From Corylus avellana (taxonomy: Eukaryota; Streptophyta; Magnoliopsida; Fagales; Betulaceae): a DNA stretch of 64,000 nucleotides. Positions 36,383-48,249 of this stretch are shown here, piece after piece (positions within the stretch are counted from its first letter, which is position 1; every line of letters begins with the position of its first letter). The stretch spans positions 20,426,545-20,490,544 of the forward strand of contig NC_081551.1 of assembly GCF_901000735.1 (NCBI RefSeq), given 5' to 3'. The position numbers were made by a program, and so were the translations under genes. The notes below the pieces were generated by a model. It did not search any database. It was not told the origin of the DNA and was given only the letters and a program-made list of their open reading frames with translations.

Positions 36383-37565
36383 ATGATGCTCGGAGAGCAA
36401 CATCGTCCGAATCCCACGGTCCACATCCCTCCGTGGACACTCCAAGATGATCCAACGGCCGATTTGTACTCCTCTTACGCTTTAACCCCCCTCTCCGCGA
36501 ACTCCGACGGCAATGGCAACGGCAGCGGGGAGTACTCCCCTTATTATCTCCAGGAAGCCCTAACCGCGCTCCAGCGTTACTTGCCCTCCAACGGAAGCCC
36601 CGAGATGGACTCGGACTCCGAAATAACGGGGTCGGACGCGCCGGTCGACGCGTACTCTTGCGACCATTTCCGGATGTTTGAGTTCAAGGTGAGGCGGTGC
36701 GCACGTGGAAGGTCACATGACTGGACCGAGTGTCCGTACGCCCACCCAGGTGAGAAGGCCCGCCGCAGAGACCCGAGAAAGTATCACTATTCCGGTACGG
36801 CGTGCCCCGATTTCCGAAAGGGCAACTGTAAGAAGGGCGACTCTTGCGAGTTTGCGCATGGCGTGTTCGAGTGCTGGCTCCACCCGGCTCGCTATCGCAC
36901 GCAGCCATGCAAGGACGGGACGAGCTGTCGCCGGAGGGTCTGTTTCTTTGCTCACACGACGGAGCAGCTCCGGGTTTTGCCTCAGCAGAGCCCTAGAAGC
37001 GTCGGAAGCTCGGTGAACTCAACCGAGTCGTACGACGGGTCGCCGATGAGGCAGGCGTTTGAGGCCTCCTGTGTCAAAACACTGCCTTTTCTGTCCACCC
37101 CATCGTCTGTTTCCCCGCCGGCGACCCCTCCGGCGGAGTCTCCGCCTATGTCGCCGATGACCCAGTCGCTGAGTCGTTCACTGGGTTCAAGTGCGATCAA
37201 TGAAATGGTGGTCTCGCTTCGGAATTTACAGCTCGGAAAGGTCAAGTCTTTGCCATCCTCCTGGAACGTTCCAATCGGGTCTCCCGTGTTTGGGTCCCCG
37301 AGAGGCTCCATCCTCCGACCCCGGTTTCTGCAGCGTGCCTACGACCCCGACCCGGGCCGCCCCTGCCCGTCCTGGAATCGGGTACCATGATATCTGGGAC
37401 CAGTGTTGCGAGGAGGAACCGGCGATGGAGAGGGTCGAGTCCGGGCGGGATCTGCGTACTAAGATGTTTGAGAAGCTGAGCAAAGAGAACTCCTTGGGTC
37501 GGGCCGACCCGAACCCGTCGACCGGTGCTCCGGATGTGGGTTGGGTCTCAGAGCTGGTGAAGTGA
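36383..37565 (+). pseudogene. RR-TZF gene copy 2, frameshifted by one base
   Basis: The sequence is almost identical to the gene at 29377, with both CCCH fingers and the arginine-rich region intact. A run of three C's in copy A (30313-30315) is four C's here (37319-37322). After about 312 correct residues the frame shifts and ends at the TGA at 37388-37390, about 335 residues in all, losing the conserved C-terminal [11 protein letters not shown] region. The original frame resumes and reaches the matching stop at 37563-37565. Few other changes are visible (for example V to I near residue 15 and A to T near residue 25). A homopolymer sequencing or assembly error, an allelic null, or early pseudogenisation could all explain this; the fingers would still be made. 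Confidence 0.85.
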
Positions 37566-38317
37566 GCAGCAGCCCAATGAATCGGGACACGTGGGTGGTT
37601 GAGATAATCCCCGATGATTTCTTTTGCTAAAGATCTTTGATTCTATTTTGGTGACTTTATTTTGTTCCTTCTCTCACACTGTGAATAGTGTCTGAAGCAA
37701 AGTGAGAGGACGGCTCTAGAATTTGATTTTGGAAGCAACAACTCGAAGATTCTGTGTATATATTTAATATTATCAGATGGTATGGGGGTGAAGAGTAGAA
37801 TCTCTTTTTTGGGGGCCTGAGAACTCGGCAGAAGACATTAGAAGATTGTTAAGCAAGCAAGCAACGAAAACACTAAAAAAAAAAAAAGGACTTTTTTTTT
37901 GTATAGGTCGCAGTGGATCATTCCCTTTTTCTTTCTGTTAATTATTGCTGTGTTTCTTCTCATTATCACCATCCTACTTACTGATCCTGAATCTTGATCC
38001 TTGTAAATATTATTTCTTAGCATGTATTTGGTCTTATCCTAATGCAATTATTAATGTATTGTATATTTTTCATCATTGAATTTGGTTTTTTTTTTTTTTT
38101 TTTTTTTGGGTGCCTGGAGCTCTGTTTGTAGATGGATCTGTGCTTGGTTGCCATTAATGGATCTTTCTCCAAATTGCATTCTGATTCTTGGGTTGGGGAA
38201 AATCTGCAGAGAAATCCTCTCAATAGCCAGATTGCTGATGCTATCTGTCTCCCCTATGTTTTTTCAATTGTTATCTGTTCTTCATTTTGGGATCATGTGT
38301 GTTGTATTATTTTGGGG

Positions 38318-38479
38318 CACAGTTTCTCTATCTGGGTTGAATTGAAGTTCTGCATGTGAGAAGTAAATCCTTTTCTAATAAGACTTATTCAAAGAGGACA
38401 CAGTTTCTCTATCTGGGTTGAATTGAAGTTCTGCATGTGAGAAGTAAATCCTTTTCTAATAAGACTTATTCAAAGAGGA
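38318..38479. repeat. perfect 81-bp tandem duplication (copy B)
   Basis: Same duplication as at 31309-31470, with units starting at 38318 and 38399. Confidence 0.95.
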
Positions 38480-40171
38480 CTTATTCATAACAATTTTTTT
38501 TATATATATATATATAAAAGGGTTATTTGGGTTATTAAATATATGAATAATTCTAAAAGTTTTTTTTATCTTTCGAATTAAGTAATTGACATTGTAAGTC
38601 GTCTTATGACATAAATGACGTATCTAATGGTGTAAATAATAACATTGTAAGTCTTGTCCCATGACGTAAGTACCGTATTTAATGGTGTAAAAAATAACAT
38701 TATTGTATGTCATATCAGCATACTATAATTAGAGACCATAACAAAAACTTTTTTCTTTTTTTCATAAAAGAAAGTGTAAAACCGTCTATTATTTTGCATG
38801 CTGATTAGGGTAGGTTAGATTGACTATCAATAGTCAACCATCAATGGATGTCCTTGTTTAAGGGGACACTGGGGGATTAGGTTGAAGAGTGAAATTTGGT
38901 TTGTGATATAAAGTGCTTGGGATATATAGTTGGGGATTTATTTTTCACCATAAAGTCCTTTCATTGCCTTGGCAGAGTCCGAATAATTTAAGGCAAACTT
39001 TCAGATCTTTGTGGGACACAGTTGGAATTTTGAGCAGCGGAGAAAGAAGTATATCTGACAACCGGAAATAATGGTAGTAGGGCATATAGACCATATTGAG
39101 GGAAAGGAAAATTTGGTCTGACAAAGAAAAAAAAATATCATTTGTGTGGCTCAACTTTGCCTTTGCCTCTGATTTGACCCTTCCAACACGCAACATCATG
39201 AGTCTTCCCTCTCTTTTGATCTCAGCTGTTCAAGTGCTTGGAGTTTCTTTTGATGATGTGTACCCCCTAAACTCTCCACCGTTGGATTTCCTTAGATTGT
39301 AATATTGATGAGATATATAGGCCCCCTACTTTCAATGTGTTCAGTGTCATAATCTATTCTTGATAGGTATAGCTGCTTTGGTGGTGCATTATGTAATTGA
39401 TGTACAAACAATGGCATTTTTTTTTTTTTTCTAACTGCTGATAACCGGATTTAAGTGATAATAACTTCACATTAACAACTATTTTGGACTATTCAGAAGG
39501 TCCATGGGTTCATATGAAAGCCCATTAGCCCAAAGGCAGCCTCAATTCAGGTCTAAGGTTCGAATCCATCAAGTAGCATATGCGAGTTTTCTCTTTGCAT
39601 ATGCCCCATACGATATTAATCTATATACTAACCTACTTATTAAAGACTTGATCAAAATAGATCATCGACTTTGTCTTAAATGTTGTACCTATTTTGAATC
39701 CATTCAGTAAGGGAGAGAACCGTTGGTGACAAAGTCCGAAAGGAATGAAATCAAGAGAATACACCACTTTTCATATTGGTTTCTTTTACCAAAGTCACTT
39801 GCCTAATTGAGCCCACTTACCAACTGAAGACAAAAAAAAACCCGATATAAAAGGTAAAGCGGTTCACATTACATGTTTACAAGCACTTTTACCATTATTG
39901 CTTACATTTTATGTTTATAGTTTTAGACCCCCAAACATTATTTTTCTAGTTATGTGCTTGCATATAGTTGTCAATAACCCTTAATGACCTTAAGGTTTGT
40001 GTGTGAATTGAGTGCTTACGGGAATTTGAGCACTAAGAGTTTGTCTATAATTGAGGTTTAGTGTGAATTAATGTCAATTGTAACTAGCAATATGATAATT
40101 GTTTTAAAAGCATGAATATGTACTTGACTGAGTTGAGTATTTTGTGATGATATAGATTTATGAGTACTATT

Positions 40172-41280
40172 GATAGTTGTTCGAGCATACTTTCACAGCT
40201 AAAAAGACCAGTCCTTCATGAATGTAAGCGAATGACGTTCCTCAATAGCCATCAAGAACAAGTTCTTAGAGAGAGACATGAAAAATAATGAAAATGGGAA
40301 TGAATGGACTAAACAAAAACACACATTGCATAGTTTTATGAGGGATGTCATACTAGATGTTTCCGTATGCATATATTCTTGGATTGAGATTAAATCATTA
40401 TTTATATTAAAATCTTAAACTAATAGATAAATAGTAAATTTAATTATTTAATATTCTAAAAGTAATAATCATTCCTAAATCGGTCACGAGCTTACTAGTT
40501 GCATGCACCAATTTACAGGTGGATCATGTAAAGAGTTAATAGGATAAATAAAGAAATCAAAAACTCCCATTTCATCATTCTTCAAAGTAGATCCTATATC
40601 TTCCTAGAAGTAAAAGGAGGGATGTCCTAGAAGCCTCAGAAAAAAAGAATAGACCTTTATTATCATTACATACACAAAGAAAAAGGAATGCCTTTATTAC
40701 CAATTTGAAGACCATTGACAAGTTGGATAATGTTCATTCCCCCTAGACAAAAAATTACTTAAAAAAAATATATAATAAAAAAATAGATAATGTTCATAAA
40801 CATCTAAGAATTTAATGGCACGTGTAAAAACTGTTAGATTCTTAATTAATTAATTAATGTTGTAAGGCGAAGGGAGTTAATGGGAATATGATTATCTCCA
40901 ATTTAAATGAATTGAAAAAGATTTAATTAGTTATAGCAAAGGGGTATTTTTGTCTTTTCACTTTTTGAAGAGACAAGAATACTTTTTACTATAATTAAAT
41001 AGATATTATCCAATTCAAATGAAATGAAGAAGATCATAATTCATGTTTTAATGGTCAATAAAAAATCGGTTCTCACTCTACCTTATAATATACTCCATTT
41101 TTATTAGCTTTGTATATCTTAAAACGGTCAAATGAGAGACCCCATTTTCTGTATTTACCAAGATTTAACATCTGAAACAGATGATAATTAAGATCTGGGT
41201 ATTTTTGCACCAAAAAAAAATATATATATTGATGGGATGCTTGGGAGTTTGCATATTTTTCATTAATTTTTACTTGGAAA
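40172..41280. other. intergenic, no gene recognised
   Basis: AT-rich sequence with no exon of recognisable homology. Confidence 0.4.
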
Positions 41281-41290
41281 GTTTCGTAAA

Positions 41291-41396
41291 TGTTTTCATG
41301 GGGTAATTCAATCAGCCGGGATCACGCCATATAAAACAGAGGTCACTAGTTCAAATTTCACTTCCCATCTTTTGCGGACGTGTAAAAAAAAAAAAA
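41291..41396 (+). mobile_element. SINE copy 1
   Basis: This ~105-bp element shares with 46510-46620 the order GTAATTCAATC…GATCACGCC, TAAA-C-GAGGTC, a B-box-like TAGTTCAAATTTCACT, and then a poly(A) tail (41384-41396). The flanks TTTCGTAAA (41282-41290) and TTTCATAAA (41397-41405) match at 8 of 9, a likely target duplication. Confidence 0.65.
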
Positions 41397-41409
41397 TTTC
41401 ATAAACAAC

Positions 41410-42574
41410 CTTAAATAAATTAAAAGAAAAACAATTAAGCTTTGCAAGAGGCAAAAGCCACGAGCCGTGGAATTAATTCTTTCCCTGTGTTTGACTGGCC
41501 ACGTGTAATGATGAAGAGTCGGCCATTGTTGATACAGAGATGTTTCCGAATATGTACAGAGTAAAGGTTTTTTTCTTTTTTTTTGTGCTTTCAAATTTCA
41601 ATAATCGCTCAAAGAAGATACAGTCATATGTTTGCCGACAGTTTGTTGAACGAAGGCCAAAAACTGTCGCCATTCCTAGCGAGGGAATTGGGACAACCAA
41701 GTCGGCCGCGTCACATTAGGAACAGCATCATTGTATTGCATGTCTGACACGTGTTTTTGCCTCCAAACATAAAATTGCAAAGGTCTTCATCTTGGAAATG
41801 CAACATTTAATTTGAGCCTCTGGTCCCCGTGGAATTTCCGGACGATTCATGAAAAAAAAAATGTTGTAATATTCCTTATTTAGAATAAATTAGAGAATAC
41901 TTTAATTTGTGTCTAATTAAACCATACGTGGCATGTGGAGTTACACTTTAATTATTAAATATTTTTAAACATAACTAAATTTTAAAATGAATTTAAAGGT
42001 TCCAATTGCCTTCCATCGTGAACATATCATATTTCTTGTAGAGAACTCAAAAGACAAAGAACTTAAGAGTTAAAAGTTACAATAACTAAAGAGACAATGA
42101 ACTCAAGAGTCAAGAGTTACAAAAAACTCAAGTAACAAGAGTTACAACTGATATATTAAGTTTATTGATGTTAATATAGAAGTAGAAATGCTTGTAACAT
42201 TCATACTCTTTCTCTATAAATATAGTATTATACGTCATCAAATATATCAAGAAAATATGTAGTAACGAAAATGTTTTAATATGTGGACGTACGCCATAAG
42301 CCGAACCACTAAACCTAATGAATCTTTTATATTGTAAATTTCATCAAAGATTAAGAGCAAAATGTAGACATTTAACTCTTTCTTAGTGGTAAATATAAAC
42401 TTGTAACACCGAATCACCCGTGAATCTTTGTCTTTCGCTTTCTCTGTTTCTTTCTTTCAATTTTATATTTAATTTTCCATTGTAGTATAGCAGTGACATA
42501 AGCTAACATCAATGTTCAATGCCAAATTGCCATGTGGACTCACTTCAACCCTTTGTTTTCTTCATTTTTCCACC

Positions 42575-42608
<34 letters not shown>

Positions 42609-43590
42609 GACTCTTACCACCATTCAACAACCTTTTCTTTTTTGGTCTCGCATTCCTATTTTTTGAGTTTTAAATAAAACTTGTGAACACATTAGTCTGT
42701 CACACGCCTGTAACATTCTTCGAGCTTTAATTTGTCCCAAGTAAGTCATAGATATGACCCCTAAACGAACGATCGTTTAGCGCCTCCCAAAAAAAAAAAA
42801 AAAAAAATCTTTATTTTTTAATGACAAACCGTTTACTCACTAAAAAAAAAAAAGATTAAAAAAAAGAAAAAATAAACAAGGGTACATACAATGTGACTTA
42901 CTCATTCAAACAAGAACTCTGATACAAAGAAAAAAAAAAAAAAAGGGCCCATGTGGCCTTGTCTTGACGAAGAACAAAGAATAAATAAATAGTCAAAGAC
43001 AAGCAAAGAAGATTACCAAGAAAATGGGCGATTTGGAGGATGATTTCCCGGCACTTTGAGATTACCGTCAACCCAAGTAATGCTTTTTCAGTGGTTGCCT
43101 CTTTGTTTATTTTATCCCCATTATCACCTTTGCCTAAAATATTAGTTTTTAACTCCATTCAGATTGACGAATACGAGGTTGTTTTGCAATCTGATGGAGA
43201 CAGGATCGACCAGATAATCTATAATTATTAGGGTGTTATAAGAATTCAAAGGCACGTCTGTACACCATGATGTGGGTGAACCATATCTTTTTGATGAAAA
43301 ATCGGTGATTAGAATAATTTAAAATTAGTCTTGATCACCAAGTCTACATACTTATTTCATACACTTCGATGCATGGAAGACTATTTCGTCTGTGAGGATG
43401 TTTGAAAGTCAAATGGGCGTTTTGGTCAGAGGCTCGGGCTACTAGGCCCATTAAATCACCGATAGCAAAGGAGCCCACATGGGACTGAACTGAAGAGGGC
43501 TTGTTCGTAGGATTATTATGAAGAAGACCAAGGGCTTGCTCAGCTTCGGCCCGAGTGAAGAAAACGAAGCCGAGTTGGGTTAAAATTTGA
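41410..43590. other. intergenic, no gene recognised
   Basis: It contains a CACGTG-bearing stretch (41500-41760), a (TC)n microsatellite at 42577-42607 and A-runs. ORFs near 43040-43231 and on the opposite strand overlap and show no recognisable domain. Confidence 0.4.
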
Positions 43591-43605
43591 GTGCAATAAC
43601 TTTTA

Positions 43606-44768
43606 GGGTTAAATACTCTTTTAATCCTTAGGGCTTGAACTCTTTATTTTTTCCTCTTTAGGGTTTTATTTTTATCACAGAGTTATATGTGGTTTTCATA
43701 AAGACGGAGATACCTCAATTAAAATTCAGTCCAAAACTTAACGGAACGCCATGTCAGCACTAATTTAATGTCATCACGTGTCAAATAATTAATTTTTTTT
43801 TTATGAAAATATTTTTTAAAAAAAATTAAAAAACTATATTTTTTCAAAAAAAAAATAAAACATTGGGGGTAACTACGCCGCCACCCCACTGCCGGGTGAG
43901 GGTGGCTCAAAAAAATTTGGTGGTTTTGGGGTTTGGGGTGGTTCGGCCACCCCTTAATTTGTCAGCTTGGAGCGACAATCTGCGAGAAAGAGGAGGGCTT
44001 GAATTGCTTAGGTAAGAAGTATTGTATGCAGGTGATGATTACCCAATTGGTTTAGAAAATCACAAGCACTAACAATATGGATTGCAGTACTGGAAGATGG
44101 ATCAAACCGGAGCTTGGGGCAGAGACAGTTGTTTTGTTTGGGGCGTGCATTGCTCAAGAGAAGCCAGATACTAGTACTTGATGAGGCCACTGCCTCCATT
44201 GAAAATTCAACAGACTCCATCATCCAGAATACTTTGCGAATAGAATTCTCAACCTGCAGAGTCATAACTGTTGCCCATCGGATTCCCACTGTCTGTCATG
44301 GACTGCTCTAAGGTTCTTGCCATGAGCGACGGTCAGTACTATATTCCCATGTTAGCTCTGTGTTTTTTCATGTGTTTTGAGGAGCCAAAGGGGGTCGCCG
44401 AACCACTCCCAAACCCAAACCGCTAGATGAGGGTGGCTTGGACACCCCATGGCCAAAGGGATGGCCAGCCACCCCACAAATGGCCGTAGCTACCCCCTTT
44501 TTTTTGTTTTTTTTAGTATATAATTTTTTAATCCTTTTAATTTTTTAAAAAACTATTTTCTTAAAAAAAAAATTAATTATATAACATATGGGGACATTTG
44601 ATTGGTGTTGACATGGCGTTTCATTAAGTTTTGGACGGATTTTTAAAGAGAGTACCATCTCCGTCTTTATGAAAACCGTAGGTACTTCTTATGATAAAAA
44701 TAAAATCCTAAGGAAAAAAAAAATAAAGAATTCAAACCCTAGGAGGCAAAAGAGTATTAATTTAACCC
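43606..44768. mobile_element. Pack-MULE carrying an ABCC-transporter fragment
   Basis: A 1,163-bp element starts GGGTTAAATACTCTTTTAAT and ends in the inverted counterpart (…AGAGTATTAATTTAACCC). The inverted termini extend roughly 180 bp and include the TTTTATTTTTATCA / TGATAAAAATAAAA blocks. Flanking 9-bp sequences TAACTTTTA (43597-43605) and GAACTTTTA (44769-44777) agree at 8 of 9 positions, as for Mutator-like elements. Internally, GGTGG-rich palindromes (43870-43958 and 44385-44500) bracket the captured host exons. There is no transposase. The terminus matches the family of the element at 57918-58438. Confidence 0.85.
43960..44336 (+). pseudogene. captured ABCC-type (MRP) transporter exons, second nucleotide-binding domain
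   Basis: Exon one (43960-44011) encodes CQLGATICEKEEGLNCL and ends at a GT donor. An 76-bp intron ends with AG at 44086-44087. Exon two (44088 to about 44336) continues in the same phase with [20 protein letters not shown], the Walker B stretch [11 protein letters not shown], and [12 protein letters not shown] small indel near 44292 shifts the frame; [13 protein letters not shown] follows in another frame. The signature motif and Walker B are present but Walker A and all membrane segments are absent, so it cannot be a working transporter. The closest recalled family is the plant ABCC8/ABCC10 type. Retention of the intron shows that genomic DNA, not mRNA, was captured. Confidence 0.85.
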
Positions 44769-44779
44769 GAACTTTTACT

Positions 44780-46500
44780 AAAACTCTCTTATTCAAATAT
44801 ATAGCACTTAACACGTTGGTCACAAAAATATAAACCGCCACGTGACAGTTCATGTGATGCTTATTTTCATAAAGAGTATTGTGATATACTACATAAATAT
44901 CCCGCAAAGCTGATATGGTAGGGTTTAGTAGTCACTAATTTATTTTTTTATTTTTTTAATAATTGATAATTCAAGGGCTATTAGACCTTGCCACATTAAT
45001 TTTTTAGATATTCGCGAGATATTTGTGTTGTATGTAACATTTTTTTAAAAGAATAATGTAATATGTAGCACTACTCGTCCATAAAATGTGGAATACCAAA
45101 AGAGTTTGTAAGAGCATCTTGAGCAAAAGCAACGAAAATAGCTACTTAAAAATTATAAATATATACTTTAACTAAAAATTCTTTATTCTACTCTCTATTT
45201 ACTTTGAATATTATTTTTTAATGTTAGGTGAAGGGAGAGAGAGAGAAGATTATGAGAGAAAAACAGAATGAGAAAAAATTTGAAACTGAGAGGTAAAGCG
45301 ACTCATAATAATTGAATATAGCTATTAAGAGCCACTGCTGGAGATGGTGTAAAGGGGTCGTAACACCCAAAGAATTTTCCTTGAAACGTTGGAAAATAAT
45401 CCATTGAATATTTATTGATTAAAATAATTGTTTGGATGCCGACAAGATGATCAGAACCACATACGGTAAAATCCAACAAAGTATTCAACGAAATAATTGA
45501 GAGGGCTAGAAGCTGAATAACCTAAACTTAGGTTTCGTTTATTTGAAGGTAAAATATTTCCGTATTCTTATTGTTTTGTGCGACAGAAAATAATATACAG
45601 AAAAGCAAAGGCAACCTTTGCTTTTCTTCATGTTCATTCTTCTCCTGCATGCATGCAGACTGCAGATCTTCTGCTGCTGTGAGAAATGCTTAGGAGCCAG
45701 CTAGTTAGGGCCCAAGACATTTTCCAGGAGTTGTAGTTGTTTGGGTAGTTGGTCTTTGTTTCCACATTTGCTTTTACACACTTTTTTTCTGCAAAAGAGG
45801 GAAGCTTTGTGTTTTGATTCTTTGTCATGGTTCGGTTGGGAGGAAGAGTTACGGAATTTTCAAAGGATGATTACTTCTATCGTAGCATTATTAGCGGCCT
45901 CACTAAAATTAAATTTTAGCTATTTTGATGAGTCAATTTAATGAAAAATGCACTAAATGTCTCCGCAGCAGCCTCATTATTCAAGTGGAAAAAACAAAAA
46001 TAGTGAGTGATAATGAGTACCGTTCACTCACCAAATTAATAAAAAATGATTAAAATCGTTTTTCTCTCTCCTCTCTTTTTGCTTACCAAAAGAAAAAGAA
46101 AACATATATTGAATGGAAAATAAACCTTGGTTGAGGTGAATGATAATTGGAGAGGATATATTATAGTCTTATTTATAGCGGAAGCATGTGTCATTTTTTG
46201 AAGAATATGACCGTTAGGAAAAAAAAATTAAAAAAAATATGACCGTTTGAAAAATATAAAATGTTAAAAATATGACAATTAGAATAAAACAAATATTCAA
46301 AAATATGACCATTATAAAAAAAAATACAAACATTCAAAAATATAAATGTTAAAAAAAGAATAACAAAATTTTTGAAATAAAATATTTAAATAAAATAGTG
46401 AAAGTAAGTAGTTAAAAAGGTGAGGCCGACTAGGATGCTTTAAAAACATTGACAATTAAAATAGAAAAATGTGTTTTTTAATTATTTTGATAAGATTGCT
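44780..46500. other. intergenic with MITE-like ends, no gene
   Basis: A segment at 45112-45305 (GAGCATCTTGAGCAAAAGC… with GAGAGA purine stretch) and another at 45880-46470 (CGCAGCAGCCTCATTATTC…) resemble halves of PIF/Harbinger-type MITEs common in plant genomes. Boundaries are unclear. No coding exon is recognised. Confidence 0.35.
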
Positions 46501-46509
46501 AATAATGGT

Positions 46510-46620
46510 GTCCCAAGAGGTAGTTCAATCTACTGAGATCACGCCTAATAAAGCGAAGGTCTTTAGTTCGAATTTTACTCCCCCTTCTTCTACAGATATA
46601 TCAAAAAAAAAAAAAAAATT
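46510..46620 (+). mobile_element. SINE copy 2 with clear target duplication
   Basis: The ~110-bp insert begins GTCCCAAGAGGTAGTTCAAT. It holds CTGAGATCACGCC and a degenerate B box TTAGTTCGAATTTTACT, then TCTACAGATATATC and a poly(A) tail. It is flanked by CTAATAATGGT at 46499-46509 and 46622-46632, a perfect 11-bp duplication. The right flank (CTAATAATGGTATGATGG) is itself repeated once more after 36 bp. Confidence 0.75.
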
Positions 46621-46963
46621 ACTAATAATGGTATGATGGAAACAGTAAAAAAAAGACTAATAATGGTATGATGGAAACAATTATTGTTGCTTGCAAAAAG
46701 GGAAAGAACAGAAAAAGAAATCCATTCATTATGCCTCCATAGCTCTAGCTCTAGTAGGGACTACTCCCGGTGGCAGAGCACTATCACTAAATTGTGACTT
46801 CTACCTCTTACTTCTAATGTCGCAACATTAAATTCCCACTTTGATCGCCATAAAAGCTCATCCAACAAAAAGGAAAAAAAAAAAAACCAAAACAAAACAA
46901 AACTGACATTGATTTTAGGAGTTTTTAACCCTATGAATGAATGTGTCCCACACGCACGTACAT

Positions 46964-47007
<44 letters not shown>
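46964..47007. repeat. (CA)n(TA)n compound microsatellite
   Basis: A CACACA run passes directly into a long TATATA run. Confidence 0.9.
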
Positions 47008-47011
<4 letters not shown>

Positions 47012-47012
47012 A

Positions 47013-47168
47013 GACGTGGTCCATTTTATGAGGCGTGGTTCACAATTGATTGAGCTATTTCATAATTGATTGAGCTATTTCTTAGGGATAGACGTAGTCC
47101 ACTTTATGAGGCGTGATTCACAATTGATTGAGTTATTTCACAATTGATTGAGCTATTTCTTAGGGACC
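47013..47168 (-). repeat. 78-bp tandem duplication built from SINE head sequence
   Basis: GACGTGGTCCATTTTATGAG at 47013 recurs (as GACGTAGTCCACTTTATGAG) at 47091. Each unit contains two copies of an AATTGATTGAGCTATTT motif. On the minus strand the unit reads like the head of the SINE family (AAGAAATAGCTCAATC… followed by ACGCCTCATAAAG). Confidence 0.7.
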
Positions 47169-47169
47169 T

Positions 47170-47985
47170 TTATATATATATATATATGGGTTTTACAGTA
47201 GCTTAAGGTTTTACAGGAGCCTAAAGAATAAAAACATATGAGTAATTATATATAGGAGAAGAAAATTATTAGGGTTTTCTCCTACGAGAATACAATTCTT
47301 TTCAATTTGAAATGAAATAAAAATGAGTCATTTCATGGACATAATTTAATGTTATTACATTTAGTTAGATAACTTAGATATAACAACGTTAAATCATAAC
47401 AATGAAATAATTCATCTTAATTTTCAAAAATAAAAAATAAAAATTGATGGTTACGATTCAAGACAAAAGATGGTTAGGGTTCTTACCTTCAACATTAATG
47501 TGTGCTCCAACCATTAGGAGACACTCATAGGTGCAAAGTTGAAATGAGAATCTACCTCTTATTGCCAGAATTGTTTTCATCAATTAAGCAACAATCATGG
47601 AGAGAGGTGTGCAACATGTTATTTTATTAGTTTCAATTGTAAAGTATAGATCATCAAAGATCTTGATAAGATATAAACAATCTCATCATAAAAAAATTTA
47701 ACAATTGAAACCCTAAATGTACTTCCCAATATGTGTAGAAAGCAACCATAACTCTAATAAACCTCTCATTTCTCATTTCTCCTTTCCATTCAAAAAAATC
47801 AAAAATACTAAAAAAAAAAAAAAAACTTTCTTCACTTTTCAGTAAAAAAAAAAAAATCATTTCACCTTTATGTGACATCAACACACATTTTCGTCTAAAA
47901 CACAAAAAATCAAAAATTAGAAAAAAAAAAAAAAAATCATATCAAACATAACATTATAACTAAGGACATTGCTAAAGACCCGACT
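47170..47985. other. intergenic, no gene recognised
   Basis: AT-rich sequence with A-runs near 47810-47825, 47845 and 47920; no exon recognised. Confidence 0.4.
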
Positions 47986-47990
47986 GTTTT

Positions 47991-48246
47991 GCCCAACTTG
48001 GGACCAACTTTTGCTTTATTTTTTAATTTAAAAAATAAAAAAAAAATTTCTGAAGCAATAATTTTTATTTTGGTCATTCTTTTATTTGGTATTTTTTTAA
48101 AAAATAAAAATTATATTTTTATTCATAATAATGACCAATTTTTTTTATTATTGCTTCAAAAACTTTTTTAATTTTTAATTTTTAATTTTAATTTTTTTAA
48201 TTAAAAATTAAGAAAAAAGTTGGCCCTAAATTGCCCCAAGTTGGGC
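47991..48246. mobile_element. palindromic MITE, GCCCAACTTGG termini
   Basis: The 256-bp element has exact 11-bp ends GCCCAACTTGG / CCAAGTTGGGC. Long AT-rich complementary arms contain GAAGCAATAATTTTTATT and its inverse AATTATTGCTTC-type block. A truncated relative lies at 2940-3055. The target duplication is not clear. Confidence 0.65.
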
Positions 48247-48249
48247 CGT

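Larger units (their letters stand above)
33771..40171. repeat. 6.4-kb duplicated segment, copy B (contains TZF gene 2)
   Basis: It starts directly at the gap edge with sequence matching 26746 and runs in parallel to 40171, then continues into sequence unrelated to what follows copy A. Identity by eye is very high across non-coding parts. This is either a recent tandem duplication or two haplotypes placed side by side. Confidence 0.95.
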
